Shown here one piece after another: positions 1 through 11,900 of a DNA stretch of 64,000 bases. Source of the stretch: Toxorhynchites rutilus septentrionalis. Lineage: Eukaryota; Arthropoda; Insecta; Diptera; Culicidae. The notes beneath the pieces were generated by a model. It was not told the DNA's origin and made no database searches. It was given only the letters and a program-made list of their open reading frames with translations. The translations under genes were made by a program, and so were the position numbers. Each line of letters opens with the position of its first letter. Position 1 is the stretch's first letter. The stretch is from NCBI RefSeq assembly GCF_029784135.1, contig NC_073745.1, positions 161,089,335 to 161,153,334 of the forward strand. Direction: 5' to 3'.

Positions 1-222
1 AATTCATGAAAACTTTAAGCGTTTCCATTTTCCCATACATTTGTTCTGCCCATTTGTGTGCTTTCCCGAACAGAGCTGTCGATAACGAGCAACTTATCGA
101 CGACCAACGGAGGGGAAACCGTAGGATTTAAAGTTTTCGTGAACAAAGCAAAAGTAGGAGAATGAAGGGGAATACTTGACTAGAGTATAAACAGCGGATC
201 TCGCTGAGACAAACTTTCATTC
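1..222 (-). repeat. Dispersed repeat, inverted copy of 58030-58285
   Basis: The reverse complement of 58030-58285 matches this segment over most of its length, sharing blocks such as CATTTGTTCTG, CCCGAACAGAGCTGTC, TAAGTTGCTCGTT (as the complement) and GATCTCGCTGAG. The two copies lie at opposite ends of the window in opposite orientation. No coding potential is apparent. The family is unnamed here. Confidence 0.6.
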
Positions 223-599
223 GGTATCGGACTGTTGAGCAATCCAGTTCACTTTGCTTTCGCTGCGCTTCGATCTAAGATAGGCCCCACCAGTGGTAAT
301 CCAACTTGGATATCGTCGTTTGATTTTTCTGTTTGTTTCGCGTTATTCGTATCGTGTGTTTTTCTCTTCGCGTCATAAATTGGACGCTGTGTGATGAGCA
401 AGAAGAAGAGGAAGGCAGACTCGACCCCTGCAAAAAACGAACGTATTGCCAGGTGCAATAAAATTTCGAGGCAAGCGTCATCTAATGGTGCACGCGATGT
501 TAGTGCAGTGAAAAGCGCTCGCACTGAACCTAGCCTTCGCGAGTGGTGACACCGCATCGAACAACAGCGAAGTAGGCGATTTCGGCGTGTCAGTCAGAA

Positions 600-825
600 A
601 ATGTAAACACCGTTACCCAGGCAGCAACCAAAATCAAGCTTCCCCCGCTGGTGGTGAAGGCGGTCGCTCTTGACAAACTGATCAGCGAATTCGCATCGAT
701 GGGTGTTACAGCAGAGTACAAGCTGTGTGGCATAATTCAGTCTTTTTCCAAGCAGTCAACATTGTTTGTTTTCCGTCATAATAAGGGCTTCTTTTGTGCC
801 TTTGAGAATGCATCAATGCATTAAA
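600..825 (+). pseudogene. Non-LTR retrotransposon ORF1 (gag-like) remnant
   Basis: One + strand frame is open from about 620 to 825 and reads KLPPLVVKAVALDKLI, then LFVFRHNKGFFCAFE. This resembles the short conserved block of Jockey-type LINE ORF1 (Gag) proteins, where a PP-(I/L)-V-V motif is followed by a region ending in a hydrophobic strand. There is no upstream methionine-initiated frame, and the sequence after 825 is unrelated, so it is a truncated, decayed piece. The 245-600 stretch may be its 5' part, but I cannot prove this. Assignment to a clade is tentative. Confidence 0.4.
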
Positions 826-1120
826 CTGACGTTATGGCGAAACAGGCGTTAAGGTTGTGCGCCAAAAAATTATTTGGGAAATTTTGTATTGCATTTGCGC
901 TTATATTGATCATAATGGAGCAATGCTACTGTTTTCGAGGTTGTTATTAACAAAAAGAGTTTATTTCGCTTGTTTAGTCACCAAGAAATAAATGTCGTTC
1001 TGAGATTTTGTATGTGATTAGGTTTCGCTTGCCAGTAGCAAAACCTCCTCCACTAATGGTGACAGCTGCGCTTTTCTCGAGCATGAGAAAGTAATGCAAC
1101 TTTTTTTGAGGCCAGTAATA

Positions 1121-2408
1121 TTAGGCTGTCAAAAAAGTCCTACGGTATTTTTTTTTAATTTTCATTTGTTCATAAAATTAGTTACAATCATCTGTTTTAA
1201 GTCAATGTGCGCCGTTTTGTTCGATGACTTGTTCCCAACGAGATGCCAACTTCATAATACCCCTGTTATAGAAGCTCGCTTCCTTATTGGCAAAAAACTC
1301 GGATAGCCAATTTTCACAGGCCTCTTTTGTGGCTAACTTCTGACTACCTAGCTCGTTCGCCATGGACAAAAACAGGTGGTAGTCATTTGGTGCAAGGTCC
1401 GGACTATACGGCGGATGCAAAAGAACCTCCCATCCGAGCTCCCGGAGCTTCTGGCGCGTCACCAAAGAAGTGTGTGGCCTGGCGTTGTCCTGATGGAAGA
1501 CAATGCGGCCTCTGTTTATCAAAGATGGCCTCTTCTTCATGAGTGCTACCTTCAAGCGGTCCAGTTGTTGGCATTACAGGTCCGAATTGAGCGTTTGGCC
1601 ATAGGGAAGCAGCTCATAATAGATTATTCTTTGACAATCCCACCAAATACACAGCAGAACCTTCCTGGCCGTTAATGAGGGCTTGGCCACCGTCTGAGCC
1701 GCTTCAGCGGGTTTCGACCACAACCGTTTGCGCTTCACGTTGTCGTAAGTGACCCACTTTTCATCGCCAGTCACCATCCGCTTCAGAAACGGGTCGATTT
1801 TGTTGCGATTCAGCAGCGATTCACATGCGTCGATACGGTCAAAGATGGTTTTTTGCGTCAACGTGTGTGGCACCCATACATCGAGCTTCTTTGTGAATCC
1901 AAGCTTCTTCAAATGGTTAATAACGGTTTGATGACTTATCCCCAGCTCTTGGCCGATGCCACGGCTGCTACTATGCCGGTCTTTCTCGGCTAATTCAGCG
2001 ATTTTGTCGCAATTTTCGACAACAGGCCTTCCGGAGCGTGGCGCATCTTCGACGACCTCTACACCAGAACGAAAACGTTGAAACCATCGTTGTGCGGTGG
2101 AAATGGAAACTGTATCGGGTCCATAAACTGCACAAATTTTATTGGCAGCTTGAGATGCATTTTTGCCTTCGTCATAGTTGTACTGTAAAATATGTCGGAT
2201 TTTCTCTTTATTGTTCCATATTTGCGACACTATAACTCACGAACGACTTAACCAAACAAAACACTGTCAAGGACTATATTATAGCGCTAGGACTATAAAA
2301 TACCTTTCCAACAAGCTATAGTATGACTCGATACAATGAATACAACTAGAACTACGCGCTTACAACGACACCTCGCGGAAATACCGCAGGACTTTTTTGA
2401 CAGCCTAA
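1121..2408 (-). mobile_element. mariner element, full length, TA-flanked
   Basis: Inverted ends are visible: TTAGGCTGTCAAAAAAGTCC at 1121 and its near-perfect complement ending at 2408, one mismatch in the first 28 bases. Both sides carry the TA target dinucleotide (1119-1120 and 2409-2410). Length is 1288 bp, normal for mariner. The interior encodes one minus-strand DD34D transposase. High similarity of the two ends suggests a relatively recent insertion. Confidence 0.92.
1202..2230 (-). pseudogene. mariner transposase with one internal stop
   Basis: The minus-strand frame spans 343 codons, close to the roughly 345 residues of mariner transposases. Paired helix-turn-helix regions occupy the first ~110 residues (NASQAANKICAVYG; GISHQTVINHLKKLGFTKK). 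The DD34D catalytic triad is present: TGDEKWV, FHQDNARPH and SPDLAPNDYHLF, with 34 residues between the last two aspartates. The frame is broken only by a TAA at 1574-1576 where mariners usually have tyrosine or another residue, just before the QQLDRLK segment. The initiator is GTG at 2228-2230 where an ATG is expected. So it is probably inactive by one or two point changes. Function in life: cut-and-paste transposition at TA sites. Confidence 0.9.
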
Positions 2409-2699
2409 TATAAACAGAAGCGTTTCTTTTGAGAATAGCGCAAAATTATGAGAAGTGTTTATATTCCTAGTAGTTTCAAGCCACCAACGTGTGGCGACTT
2501 ATATAAAATAACAGTGTAGTTCTACGGTCGCGGTCGTATCTTGGACACAACCTCTTATAATTTTTTTAATTAAAAATCACTAAGTAAAAACATCGATTGC
2601 ACTCTTATTTTATTTTAAGTTTATTTCATGTTAGATTTTGTTTCTTTATTTACGAAAAGAAAAGAAATTTAAGGAAATACATTTTGGGAAGAACTTTCT

Positions 2700-3060
2700 C
2701 AGAAAGACTTGTTTCAAATGTCTTTTCTATTACAACGAATAAGAAGTCCGGAGTGCAAGGAAGTATTCCTGAATCATTTACTGCCTTTTTTGCATCGAAA
2801 CCACCGTGATGCTTGGTTATTCCAACAAAATAAGGCATCATCTCATAAAAGTCGGAAGTCCTTTACATGGTTCACTAGACTGGGGCTTCAATTTCTGGAC
2901 TATCATGCTTATTTACTAGCTCAAACCCCAATCGATAACTTATTACGAGTGATCGTACGAAGAATAGATACAGCTAACAGGCAGTATGGGATTTTTATGG
3001 AGCTTAAACGTGCAGTTTCCTCTGCGTGGAGCGAGATTCAAATTTCCGCGTGCCGTAGCT
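2700..3060 (+). pseudogene. Tc1-type transposase C-terminal relic
   Basis: The + frame from about 2709 to 3060 reads DAWLFQQNKASSHKSRK, then LLAQTPIDNLLRVIVRRI and FMELKRAVSSAWSEI. This follows the C-terminal half of Tc1 transposases (W-FQQDNA-x-H ... SPDLNPIENLW ... R-x-Y ... L ... AW). The second catalytic aspartate is lost (QQN instead of QQD), and the SPDLNPIE block is degraded to AQTPID. There is no upstream DNA-binding part in frame. It is a fossil. Confidence 0.72.
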
Positions 3061-3149
3061 GGAATTCTTTTTTTTACGTGATTGATGCGTGCGTGCAAAA
3101 AAATGATAACCACACTCGCAGGATTTCTTTTCTTCTCTTTCTCTTCCCA

Positions 3150-3265
3150 ACGGAGCGATGATAGGCATTGCCAAATCGCGTAATTTCAAGAAAATCACTT
3201 AAAAAAATCGTGCTATTTCAAGTAAATCACGTAATTTCAAGAGATTCGCGTAAAAAAAGAATTCA
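3150..3265. repeat. Short degenerate repeats of a TCGCGTAATTTCAAG motif
   Basis: Variants of TCGCGTAATTTCAAG occur about four times in 100 bp (near 3174, 3209, 3226 and 3245). They lie just beyond the Tc1 transposase relic, where internal direct repeats of a terminal inverted repeat would be expected, but I find no partner on the other side. Confidence 0.4.
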
Positions 3266-3838
3266 TTGTACATTGTTTAAATTGATTGAGAACTGAGGAT
3301 TGCCTACAAATTATAAACTTGTTGTGATTTATGCAAAATTTGTTGTTAATTTTGTAACTTAGCGATAGTTTTCTATCTAGTTCTATAGTTATGAAACACT
3401 GGTATTTTCGTTTTTCGGATGTTTCGCTCCTGAAAAAACAAGAGAGTTAAAATATGCCAATCTTATAAACGAAGATAGGTATCATACCCTACTCTATATA
3501 CATCTTTCCAATCGTGCTCTTACATATCTCTGGAAACTCAAAAAATCGAGTGGTTCTAACGTTTTAACACGTAATGTATTAATTTTTTTTAAAGTTGCTC
3601 AATTTGCAATACCTCACGAAAGTGTACGTTTTTGGTAAAAGTAATGTAAAAGGAAAATTAACTCTTCGTCGTATGTCTGCTATCTCCCCCTAATTTATTT
3701 TACTGTGTGTATGGTTCGTATGGTGGATCTCAGTCATCATAGAAAAGAACTATAATCAAAAATAAGGACTGCATGTTAAGAGGCTTGTTTCGAAAGACGT
3801 AGGAGAGCTATAGAATTTTTTTTATATAAAAACAGCAA
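3266..3838. other. Non-coding stretch; diverged copy of the GPN1-intron repeat
   Basis: There is no convincing coding frame. About 3480-3630 resembles 6985-7130 (shared order: tail of a SINE-like A/T block, GTTTTAACACGT, ATTAATTTTTTT, ATTTGCAATA), so it appears to be a third, more diverged copy of the sequence making the inverted repeat in the GPN1 intron. Confidence 0.35.
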
Positions 3839-3847
3839 ATTAAAACA

Positions 3848-4651
3848 GCGGCCGACCAGTTTGCCGGAATCGGTCACACCAGACCGTTCTTCACTCGGGA
3901 TGTGCCGCTTGACGATGTGAAGTTGTGGATCACCAACTCTTTCCGCACCTTTTGGACCGAAAGGTGGTTTGCAGAGAGGGGGCAATTCCTCAGAAAAGTC
4001 AAGGGCACGATTGTCAGGTTTGACGATGTTAAAGGAATGAGAGAACAACGAATCCTGTCCAGATTGAGGACCGGTCACTGCTCGGTCTCACACGGATTCA
4101 ATAGAGGACCCTTCCATCTACTCTGCGACCTCTGCCAAATCCACAACTCCGTCGAGCACTTCTTGTGTGGTTGCCCGAAATTCGATGATCTGCGAAACCT
4201 GCATGGAATCAGCGGGAGTGTAAGAGACATCTTGAAGGACGATCCAGCAAGAGTAGCAGCGCTTGTCTGCTACCTAAAAGATGCCGAACTATTTTTTAAG
4301 ATCTAGCGTCTGAACAATGGATCAGTCAAGAAGATCCTTGTTCCTTTCCCTCCACGATGAAGGGGAATAAGAACACGTCGGCATCTTCAACGGCACGGCT
4401 TCCTCTCCACTGGCCTGGAGCCATGGTCCGAGGACATCCATGCCATCTGGTCCAACAAGCAAACAGCAAGTTCTTTGTTAAGTCATGTCTCGCAAAAGGA
4501 TTTATATGTGTTTAATTTTTACGTCCAATTTTTATGTGATAATTTTATGTGCAATCTGTTCCCAACGAAACCTTGCGGCAATGCCGTCGATAAAGAGGCG
4601 AACCAGCCCAGGAGGCTGAAAACCTCTCAAATAAAGAATAAAAAAAAGCAC
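3848..4651 (+). mobile_element. 5'-truncated non-LTR retrotransposon (3' end)
   Basis: A 9-bp direct repeat, ATTAAAACA, flanks the insert at 3839-3847 and 4652-4660. The insert starts inside a coding frame, ends with a 3' UTR containing AATAAAGAATAAAAAAAA, and so is a typical 5'-truncated LINE copy made by target-primed reverse transcription. The encoded tail is of the Jockey/LOA type. Confidence 0.85.
3850..4306 (+). pseudogene. LINE ORF2 C-terminal fragment
   Basis: The frame reads ADQFAGIGHTRPFF, then EQRILSRLRTGHCSVSHGF, CDLCQIHNSVEHFLCGCP and ends LVCYLKDAELFFKI. This is the conserved C-terminus after the RNase H or reverse transcriptase region in LOA/Jockey-type LINEs: an RTGH motif followed by a CxxC...H...C zinc-binding motif. 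Only about 150 residues of a protein normally over 1000 residues long remain. Not functional alone. Confidence 0.82.
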
Positions 4652-4660
4652 ATTAAAACA

Positions 4661-5690
4661 CATCTTATTTAGCAGATACATATCTAAAGTTCACAAATAA
4701 TTGAAAAAATCTTGTTTATCTTTCATAATCATACAAATGATGTATCACTGCTCTTTCAAGTAAAAATAATTCCGCCCAGCAGGACATGTCCATGTCCAAA
4801 AAATACGACTGCAAATGGTTAACACGCAACTGTATATCTATGTGTAAATATTATCATTTCTTTGACATTTTTATACAATATTGGTACATAGTCATGATTT
4901 GCAGCTAGAGTATGCATTTTGCATGATTTAATTTTAGATGAGACACCAAAAACTGAGTAAAACGGTTCAAGGAAAATGTTGACGGTAGATGACGGTCCAG
5001 GATGAGGAACTCCAGCCATCTCACGCACCAACGCAAATGTCGATCGCCTTCACCAAGAAGTTACTAGAATGTTTTTTGCGGATGTCCTAAGGCGTTTGTG
5101 ATTCCGATACAGCTTAATCTTGCATCATGACAACTTGCCGGCCAATTCTTTCTCCTTATGAGCGAATTTATTTATGCGAAAAAAAAGAACGAGATGCCTT
5201 TTTTTCGCATCAAACTTACCACATCCTCCCTATATTCCCGATATCGTTAATGTTGTTATGAATCTGTGGAATAGTTAAATGAACAGCATAAGAAATTGGA
5301 CACTGTCTAATGAATATGCGTTTGAGTGGCAATTCGGGTACGTTGAACGATCCGATTCTAGCAATACATTACAACATTCTTACAATTCGAACAGCGCTTT
5401 TCTGCAAAAAAAACTGGAGAAATGTCCACGTGGACAACAGGAAGAGGGGTATAAGGAATGTTCACGCTTGTCCATGGAGGGGGAGAGGGGTGTCTAAAAT
5501 CATGATTTTTCTGTCCACGTGGTATGTGGGCGGCCCATAGTCTTATTTATTCGTCATTTTTCTGAGTGTAGAATTGAGTTAATACCGAGGACTTAAAAGA
5601 TGATCAATGTGAATTCACCGTGTATGTGCTGTTGACAGTTCAGCGCGTGATATGAAATGTAGCAGTATTTGATGATTGTTTACAACGAAG
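4661..5690. other. Intergenic DNA upstream of GPN1
   Basis: No gene is recognised. A 12-bp perfect palindrome GTCCACGTGGAC sits at 5424-5435, with a second CCACGTGG core at 5515-5522; this pair is characteristic of a dispersed mosquito repeat rather than a demonstrated regulatory site. A 70-codon minus-strand frame at 4819-5031 has no recognisable family. The GPN1 promoter should lie in the last few hundred bases, but I see no TATA box at a convincing distance. Confidence 0.4.
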
Positions 5691-5748
5691 TTAAATAGTG
5701 TTGAAAACGTTGCAGTTTACCGTGAGCATAATAAAATTTCAGAATAAA

Positions 5749-5932
5749 ATGGAAACGGACACGGCATGCAGTTCGAAACGCAAGCCGATTTGCCTAATTG
5801 TTCTCGGAATGGCCGGCTCTGGAAAAACAACTTTTGTTCGCAAGTTGGCTCAATACAAACAAGATGAAAACAATCCGTATCTCATCAACTTGGATCCCGC
5901 CTGTCGAGAGGTTCCATATCCTGCAAATATAG
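5749..5932 (+). CDS. GPN1: GPN1 exon 1
   Basis: Encodes the N-terminus and P-loop, through PYPANI. The donor is ATAG|GTAATT; the last base g joins exon 2 to form the GAT (Asp) codon of the family's IDxRD(T/V) motif. Confidence 0.93.
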
Positions 5933-8900
5933 GTAATTATCGCAAAATAAGATACGCCTGTATGATGAAATTCGAAACATAAAATACCTTCCAGATGTAC
6001 GAGATACTATCAACTACAAAGAAGTCATGAAGCAGTACAAACTTGGACCAAATGGTGGAATCGTTACAGCTTTGAATTTGTTTTCTACTAAATTTGGCAA
6101 AGTAATTGAGTTGGTGGAGCGAACGGAAGAGAAGCATAAGTATTGCGTAATTGACACGCCTGGTCAGATTGAGGTCTTCACCTGGTCTGCTTCTGGAACG
6201 ATTATAACGGAAGCACTCGCTACAGCGTTCCCCACTGTCGTTGTTTATGTAATGGACATTGTAAGATCAACAAGTCCCACGACTTTCATGTCTAACATGC
6301 TGTACGCGTGTTCCATCCTTTACAAAGCCCGTCTTCCATTCATCATCGTGTTGAACAAGATCGATGTCCAGGACTTTTCCTTTGCGATTGAATGGATGCA
6401 AGATTTCGAGTCTTTCCAGGAAGCCCTTGAGAATGAGACATCGTACGCGAGTAATCTAACCCGAACAATGTCACTCACTCTGGATGAGTTTTACCGGGAT
6501 CTGAAAGCTTGTGGCGTTTCATCGAAAACTGGTATTGGGTTTGGGAAATTTTTCGAGCTTGTCGAGGAAGCCGCGAAAGAGTATGTGACGGATTACAAGG
6601 CTGAGTATGATAAGCTAAGGTTGGAGAAAATGGCTGAACAGAAAAAGAAGGAAGCAGAAGACATGATGAAAATAAATCAGCAGGAAAAGGGACAGGAAGT
6701 ACCATTGGTAAATGAAATCAGTAGTGGTCGTGAAATGGCAGATATTTATCTTAAACATCCTGGCAACGAAAGTTCTGAAGACGAAGAAGGCCACGAAGAC
6801 AACGCTACAGTGTGTCCAGGTTAGTATATAGAATAATTCGACAAATGACAAAACATGAGATTTTTTGATTCGAATGAAAGTTTGTATTCCGTTTGGGTTG
6901 CAGGAAATATGAGTTTTCCACAGAAATTGGGAATTTTTCGACTCAAGTATAACTTTTGAAAAGATCGTATCGATTTTAGTGAAAGAAATCTTTGATAATT
7001 TCTATCTCAAAAACTATGAGTCGTACCAAAATAGTGTCTTAGAAAGAGTTATAGGGTATTGATGTTAAAACGTGAAAAAAATTAATACTCTTTGTTTATT
7101 TACTCTAATTTACTTTAATTTGCAATATCTGAAATATGTATTTTTTTTTATTTCTCCATATAAAATAGAAGTCATGTAGAAAATTTTAAAAATGAGTCCA
7201 AGATGATAAAACTATTTTTGACAAACATCAAATTTTTATGATTTTTCGAAACTTCAAATTTTTGAATGTTAATAATCTTTTTTAGGCACAAATTATGAAT
7301 CCTGATGTGATTTAAAACAACAAAGCTCTTTATCAATCTCCTTCTAAATGCAGCCATTCTCGAGATATTCAAAAAAATATTTGTAACTAGCTGACCCGGC
7401 GAACTTCGTTCCGCCCAAAATTATTGTTTTGATACGAGTTCTTTAGAACAAATTTCTAAACTTTTTCTATTCATAACATTGTTCTATGGGTCGAATACAA
7501 CAAAAACAACAAAATGAAGATGGCTCAAAACGGACCTTTCCTTCTTCGGATTTTGCGATTAGCAATACGTTTGGTCTTCCTTTTTTATTTATATAGATAG
7601 GAGTGCGTTATTCCGCCTGAAAATCCATTTCCACCTTCAAACAAAGATCAATTATATTGTCGCAAACATTGAATGGACTACCAACGCTTATCATGATGTA
7701 ATTTTCGAGCATATGGGTATTCAAATTGTGTGCTCCCACATCGGGTTCGATTCCCGTTCTGGCCGGGAGATGTTTCGTCAAAGAAATTTCTTCCGACTTG
7801 CACTGTGGTCACGCGTATTCTAGAACTTGCCACTCCAGAATGCATCCAAGGCGTGTTATTCAGCATAGAAATCTCAACTAAGTAGTACTAATAAAAATGA
7901 CGCAAGTATTACTTACGATGAGAAGGCAAAAGTTCCACTGGGAACGTTAATGCCATCTAAGAAGGGTATACAATTCACCGAATTGTCCGAAATTCCTTTA
8001 GAGTTTTCCGAAAATTTTTCAATTTTTCCCTCCATTACATTGAACTACGGGCAGAGACGAATACATCAAAATAAAGATGGCTTAAATCGGACGATTCCTT
8101 CTTTGGGTTTCCCGCTTAGCAACACATTCGGCCTTACATTTTTATTTATATAGATTTATTGTCATTTTTATAGTAAATAGGCTATTATAATATACTTGTC
8201 GTGTTCATGAATTTTATTAATTTGCTTATAATTTTCAACAACTTTTCCAAATACATCATTATGGTAAAATATATATGTTTAGGAGTCACTCATGTTATGT
8301 CAATAAATCGGAAATTCGTTTGCATCAATTGATAGGAAATATTTCTACGCGTCTATCACAATTAGATAGAAATAAACAGTTGAACAAATGTAAATTGTCA
8401 AGCGTTATCTAAACGTTCTAACTGCCAAATTTTGATTGGTCCGATTTGCGGACTTCTAAATCAATGTACCTGTGGGAATCCGCTCTGCAAATACATGCAA
8501 GTCGGGGGTATTTTTGTTCACACCAAAATGTGTTTCCCTAACACGAACTTTCAAATCAATGTGCCTGGGGGGATTCGCTTCGCAAATACATGCAAGTAGG
8601 GGGTATTTATGTTTATTCCCTAAGATGGATTTCAAAACAAAGATGCCTAGGGAATTCCCATTGCAAATACATGCAAGCTGCGAGTAATTTCATACTCGCT
8701 TGTCTTTGTGTAGACCGGAATATGGTTTCTCCAAAACGTACTCCTAAACTTAGAAGCCTGGGAAAATCATCAATTCAGATACTAGAGGTGAATGAACTTT
8801 CGCGGTTCGAGAACTACGTAAACATGAGAGATGTATAATTTCAGAAGGAAAAGTAAAATACAAAGATCGTTTGACAATTTTTCCGTTCACATATTTTGGT

Positions 8901-11900
8901 AGTCCTCGGCATCATATCAAACGTAAAAGGACGGTTATCAAATTTATTTGTAACGAAGAACATAATCTATTACAATGCATGAATTGATCCTACATGGCAA
9001 CTGTTCAAACTTTTTACTTACAAAACAAATCTGTTGAATTCAATTCAATTGGAAAAATTATTTCATTCAATCGATAATTTAATCAATACAAATAAATGCT
9101 CACTAAGACAACATAGTAGTCCCACGTCAACCTTTGCGGTTATATCATAGATATTACCATCCCATTTTTTCTCTCTATTATAGTGGCTTTGAACACTTTT
9201 GGCTGGTTCGTCACTTTTTTATTTCTATTTTTGGAAGAATGTCGGGAGTGAGAATTGAACTCGTGACCTTTGCGTGAGAGGTATGGGTGTTACCACTACG
9301 CCAGATCGCCAGATGTTTTTCAACGTAAGTCCTAAACATATATTTTTTACCATAATGATGTATTGGAAAAGTTGTTGAAAATTCTAAGCAAATACATAAA
9401 ATTCCATGAATATGCAATCGGCACTCAACCGGCGAAGTGTTCAGTCGCAAAATCGAAGAGATCGCTATTGTTCAAACAAAAAGTAAACCAAAGTCGTTTT
9501 TTGAGGGGTCTAAAGCTTGTCCCTGGGATCAAGCCCCCAACAGCAACCATGGATTCGTTGAGGGAGCGCAATTTCTTCATCGACATTCGTGGAATTCGCA
9601 AGTTGAGGGATGAAAACATTTTCAACTTCATCGCAAAAAACCTAAAACTAACACCGATCGATGTACCATACAAATTGATAGGATCGAAGGGAAGGTGTTT
9701 GTGGAGATGAAGACGGAAGAAGCAGTTCAAAGAGTGGTTGAAGAGTTCGATAACAAGTACTCATTAAACAACAACGGAACAACTCACCGTATACGTCTGT
9801 ACGTTGAGGATGGAGGTACTGATGTTAAGCTCCATCATCTACCACCAAACATGCCAGAGGAGTGGATCATCGAATACCTTTCGAACTACGGGAACATCAT
9901 TTCCATCAAACACGAGATGTGTCATTCGCAATTCTTTTCGCAAACACCAAGTGGAATCCGTATTGTTCGTATTCGGATGACGAGTCCCATTCCTTCATTT
10001 GTGAACATCAAAGGGTACAGCTCACACGTCACATACACCAACCAAATTCAGACATGTCAAATTCAGACATGTTTGGAGTCAGCTGTTCGGAGAACCGTGC
10101 AAAACTTTCACTACAAAACAAATCATCGCTATACTCCAGAGTACTAGCGCAAACGGGAAGCTCGGATAGGCCTGGGGAGCGACCAGCATCCATACCATCA
10201 TCAGCACCTTCATCAACACAATCATCATCACAATCACAATCTTCGTCGCAGATCCAACCGTCAATACAATCGCAAACCGCAACACAACACTTCAAACGAC
10301 CGGCCTCACCGCATGATGCAGAACTCAGAGAAAAAGCAGTAAAGACCTCATCGACCGACGTAGGAGAGCCTACTGTTGAAGCAGCACCGGATAAAACAAC
10401 GAAGGGATACGATGGAGTGAGCACCATAAGTGACCGCTCACGCATCACACCGACCAACAGCAGATCAAACTCTCTCAACAGAAAATCAGAAAAAACAATG
10501 GAGATATCGGATGATGAGTCTTCGGCGCAAGATTGCATGCGAGTTCGACGTCATACGAGGAGCAAATAAGAGGGCAAGTAAAAGTTTTAACTGAAATGGA
10601 TCCAAGGAATACTGTAACGAACTTTACTTACACTTTCGCAACTATAAACTTGAATGGTATAAGCAACACAAACAAAATCAATTCGTTAAGATCATTCGTG
10701 CGCACACTAGACTTAGACATAATAGCAATGCAAGAGGTGGTTAACGATAGTATCTGTATCCCTGGATATGATATGATAGTAAATATTGATGAATCAGAGC
10801 GGGGTACTGCAATAGCCGTACGAAATGGAATCGAAGTTAAACAGATACAAAGGAGCTTGGACTCAAGGGTCATATGCATTGATCTGGGAAATGATGAAAA
10901 TAGAGTAAGAATAATTAATTTGTACGCACCATCAGGCTCGAACAACAGATCTGTTAGAGAAGATTTCTTTAATCACAATATCTCCTTATTTTTACAAAAT
11001 CATCCTCCTCACACAATAATGTTGGGAGATTTCAACGCGGTCACTGATTACAATGATGCGACAGGTATTTCAAACATGAGCCCAATGTTGAAAAGACTGT
11101 GCAATAGCATAAATCTTAAGGATATATGGAAACATTTCAATCAGCGAATTGAGTATACTTTCGTTCGAGGTCGGTCAATGTCTCGAATTGACAGGATATA
11201 TGTTACCCCAGTATGTCTCCCAAATGTACGATACTGCAGGCTAGAATCAAACTGTTTCAGTGACCATAGATCTGTTATTTCCCGGATAGTCCTTCCATTA
11301 CGTACTCAAACAATCGAGCGCCCTTTCTGGAAGATAAACAATCATCTACTGACCGAACAAAATTTGACGGAACTGCGAGAAAGGTGGAATTTTTGGTCCC
11401 GCCAAAAACGAAATTACAATTCGTGGGTTGACTGGTGGTCTTTGTATGCAAAAAGGAAAATCGCTTCTTTTTTTCGTTGGAAAAACTCAATCTGTGTAAA
11501 AAAATTCAACGACACAATGGGGTTTTATCACTTTTGTTTGAACCAAACAAATGAACAACATAAGAACCGCGACTGTACCACCGAAATCAACAAAATAAAA
11601 GCAATAATGCTACAAAAACAGAAGAAATTTTCCGAATCAAAAAAAAATAAGAACTCTACTTTTCTGGGAGGGGAAGACATTTCAATCTTCCAAATTGCGG
11701 ACCGAGTTAACCGGCAACGAGACACAACTATCGCATCCCTAGATATCAATGGTCAGCGGACTATGGACAAGGAGCAAATAAGTCGACATGTACAGCGACA
11801 TTATCAAAACCTTTTCGACGAACAGGACACTGAAGCGGATAACCGCTTCAATCCAAGACGATCGCTAGAAGAAAATGATGAGGAGAACAGTCGACTCATG

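Larger units (their letters stand above)
6828..8290 (+). repeat. Left arm of the large inverted repeat in GPN1 intron 2
   Basis: Starting within about 10 bases of the exon 2 donor, this arm matches the reverse complement of the interval 9325-14872 in pieces: 6828-7140 with about 14545-14872, 7145-7385 with 14035-14290, 8160-8205 with parts of 13830-14035, and 8195-8290 with 9325-9412. A 0.77 kb insertion (7386-8158) interrupts this arm. Confidence 0.8.

Noticed and set aside
2597..2841. Overlapping short frames before the Tc1 relic
   Set aside because: No match to Tc1 N-terminal domains; probably chance frames.
4819..5031. 70-codon minus frame MVREMAGVPHPGPS
   Set aside because: No recognisable family, no splice sites giving a longer product.
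5698..5748. Upstream extension of GPN1 exon 1
   Set aside because: It begins with GTG, not ATG; the ATG at 5749 fits family length.
7743..7753. Functional tRNA gene
   Set aside because: Only the B-box half is intact; no acceptor stem or A box can be paired.
8430..8790. Spaced repeats resembling a CRISPR array
   Set aside because: Units of ~107 bp are degenerate over their whole length, there are no unique spacers, and the genome is eukaryotic.
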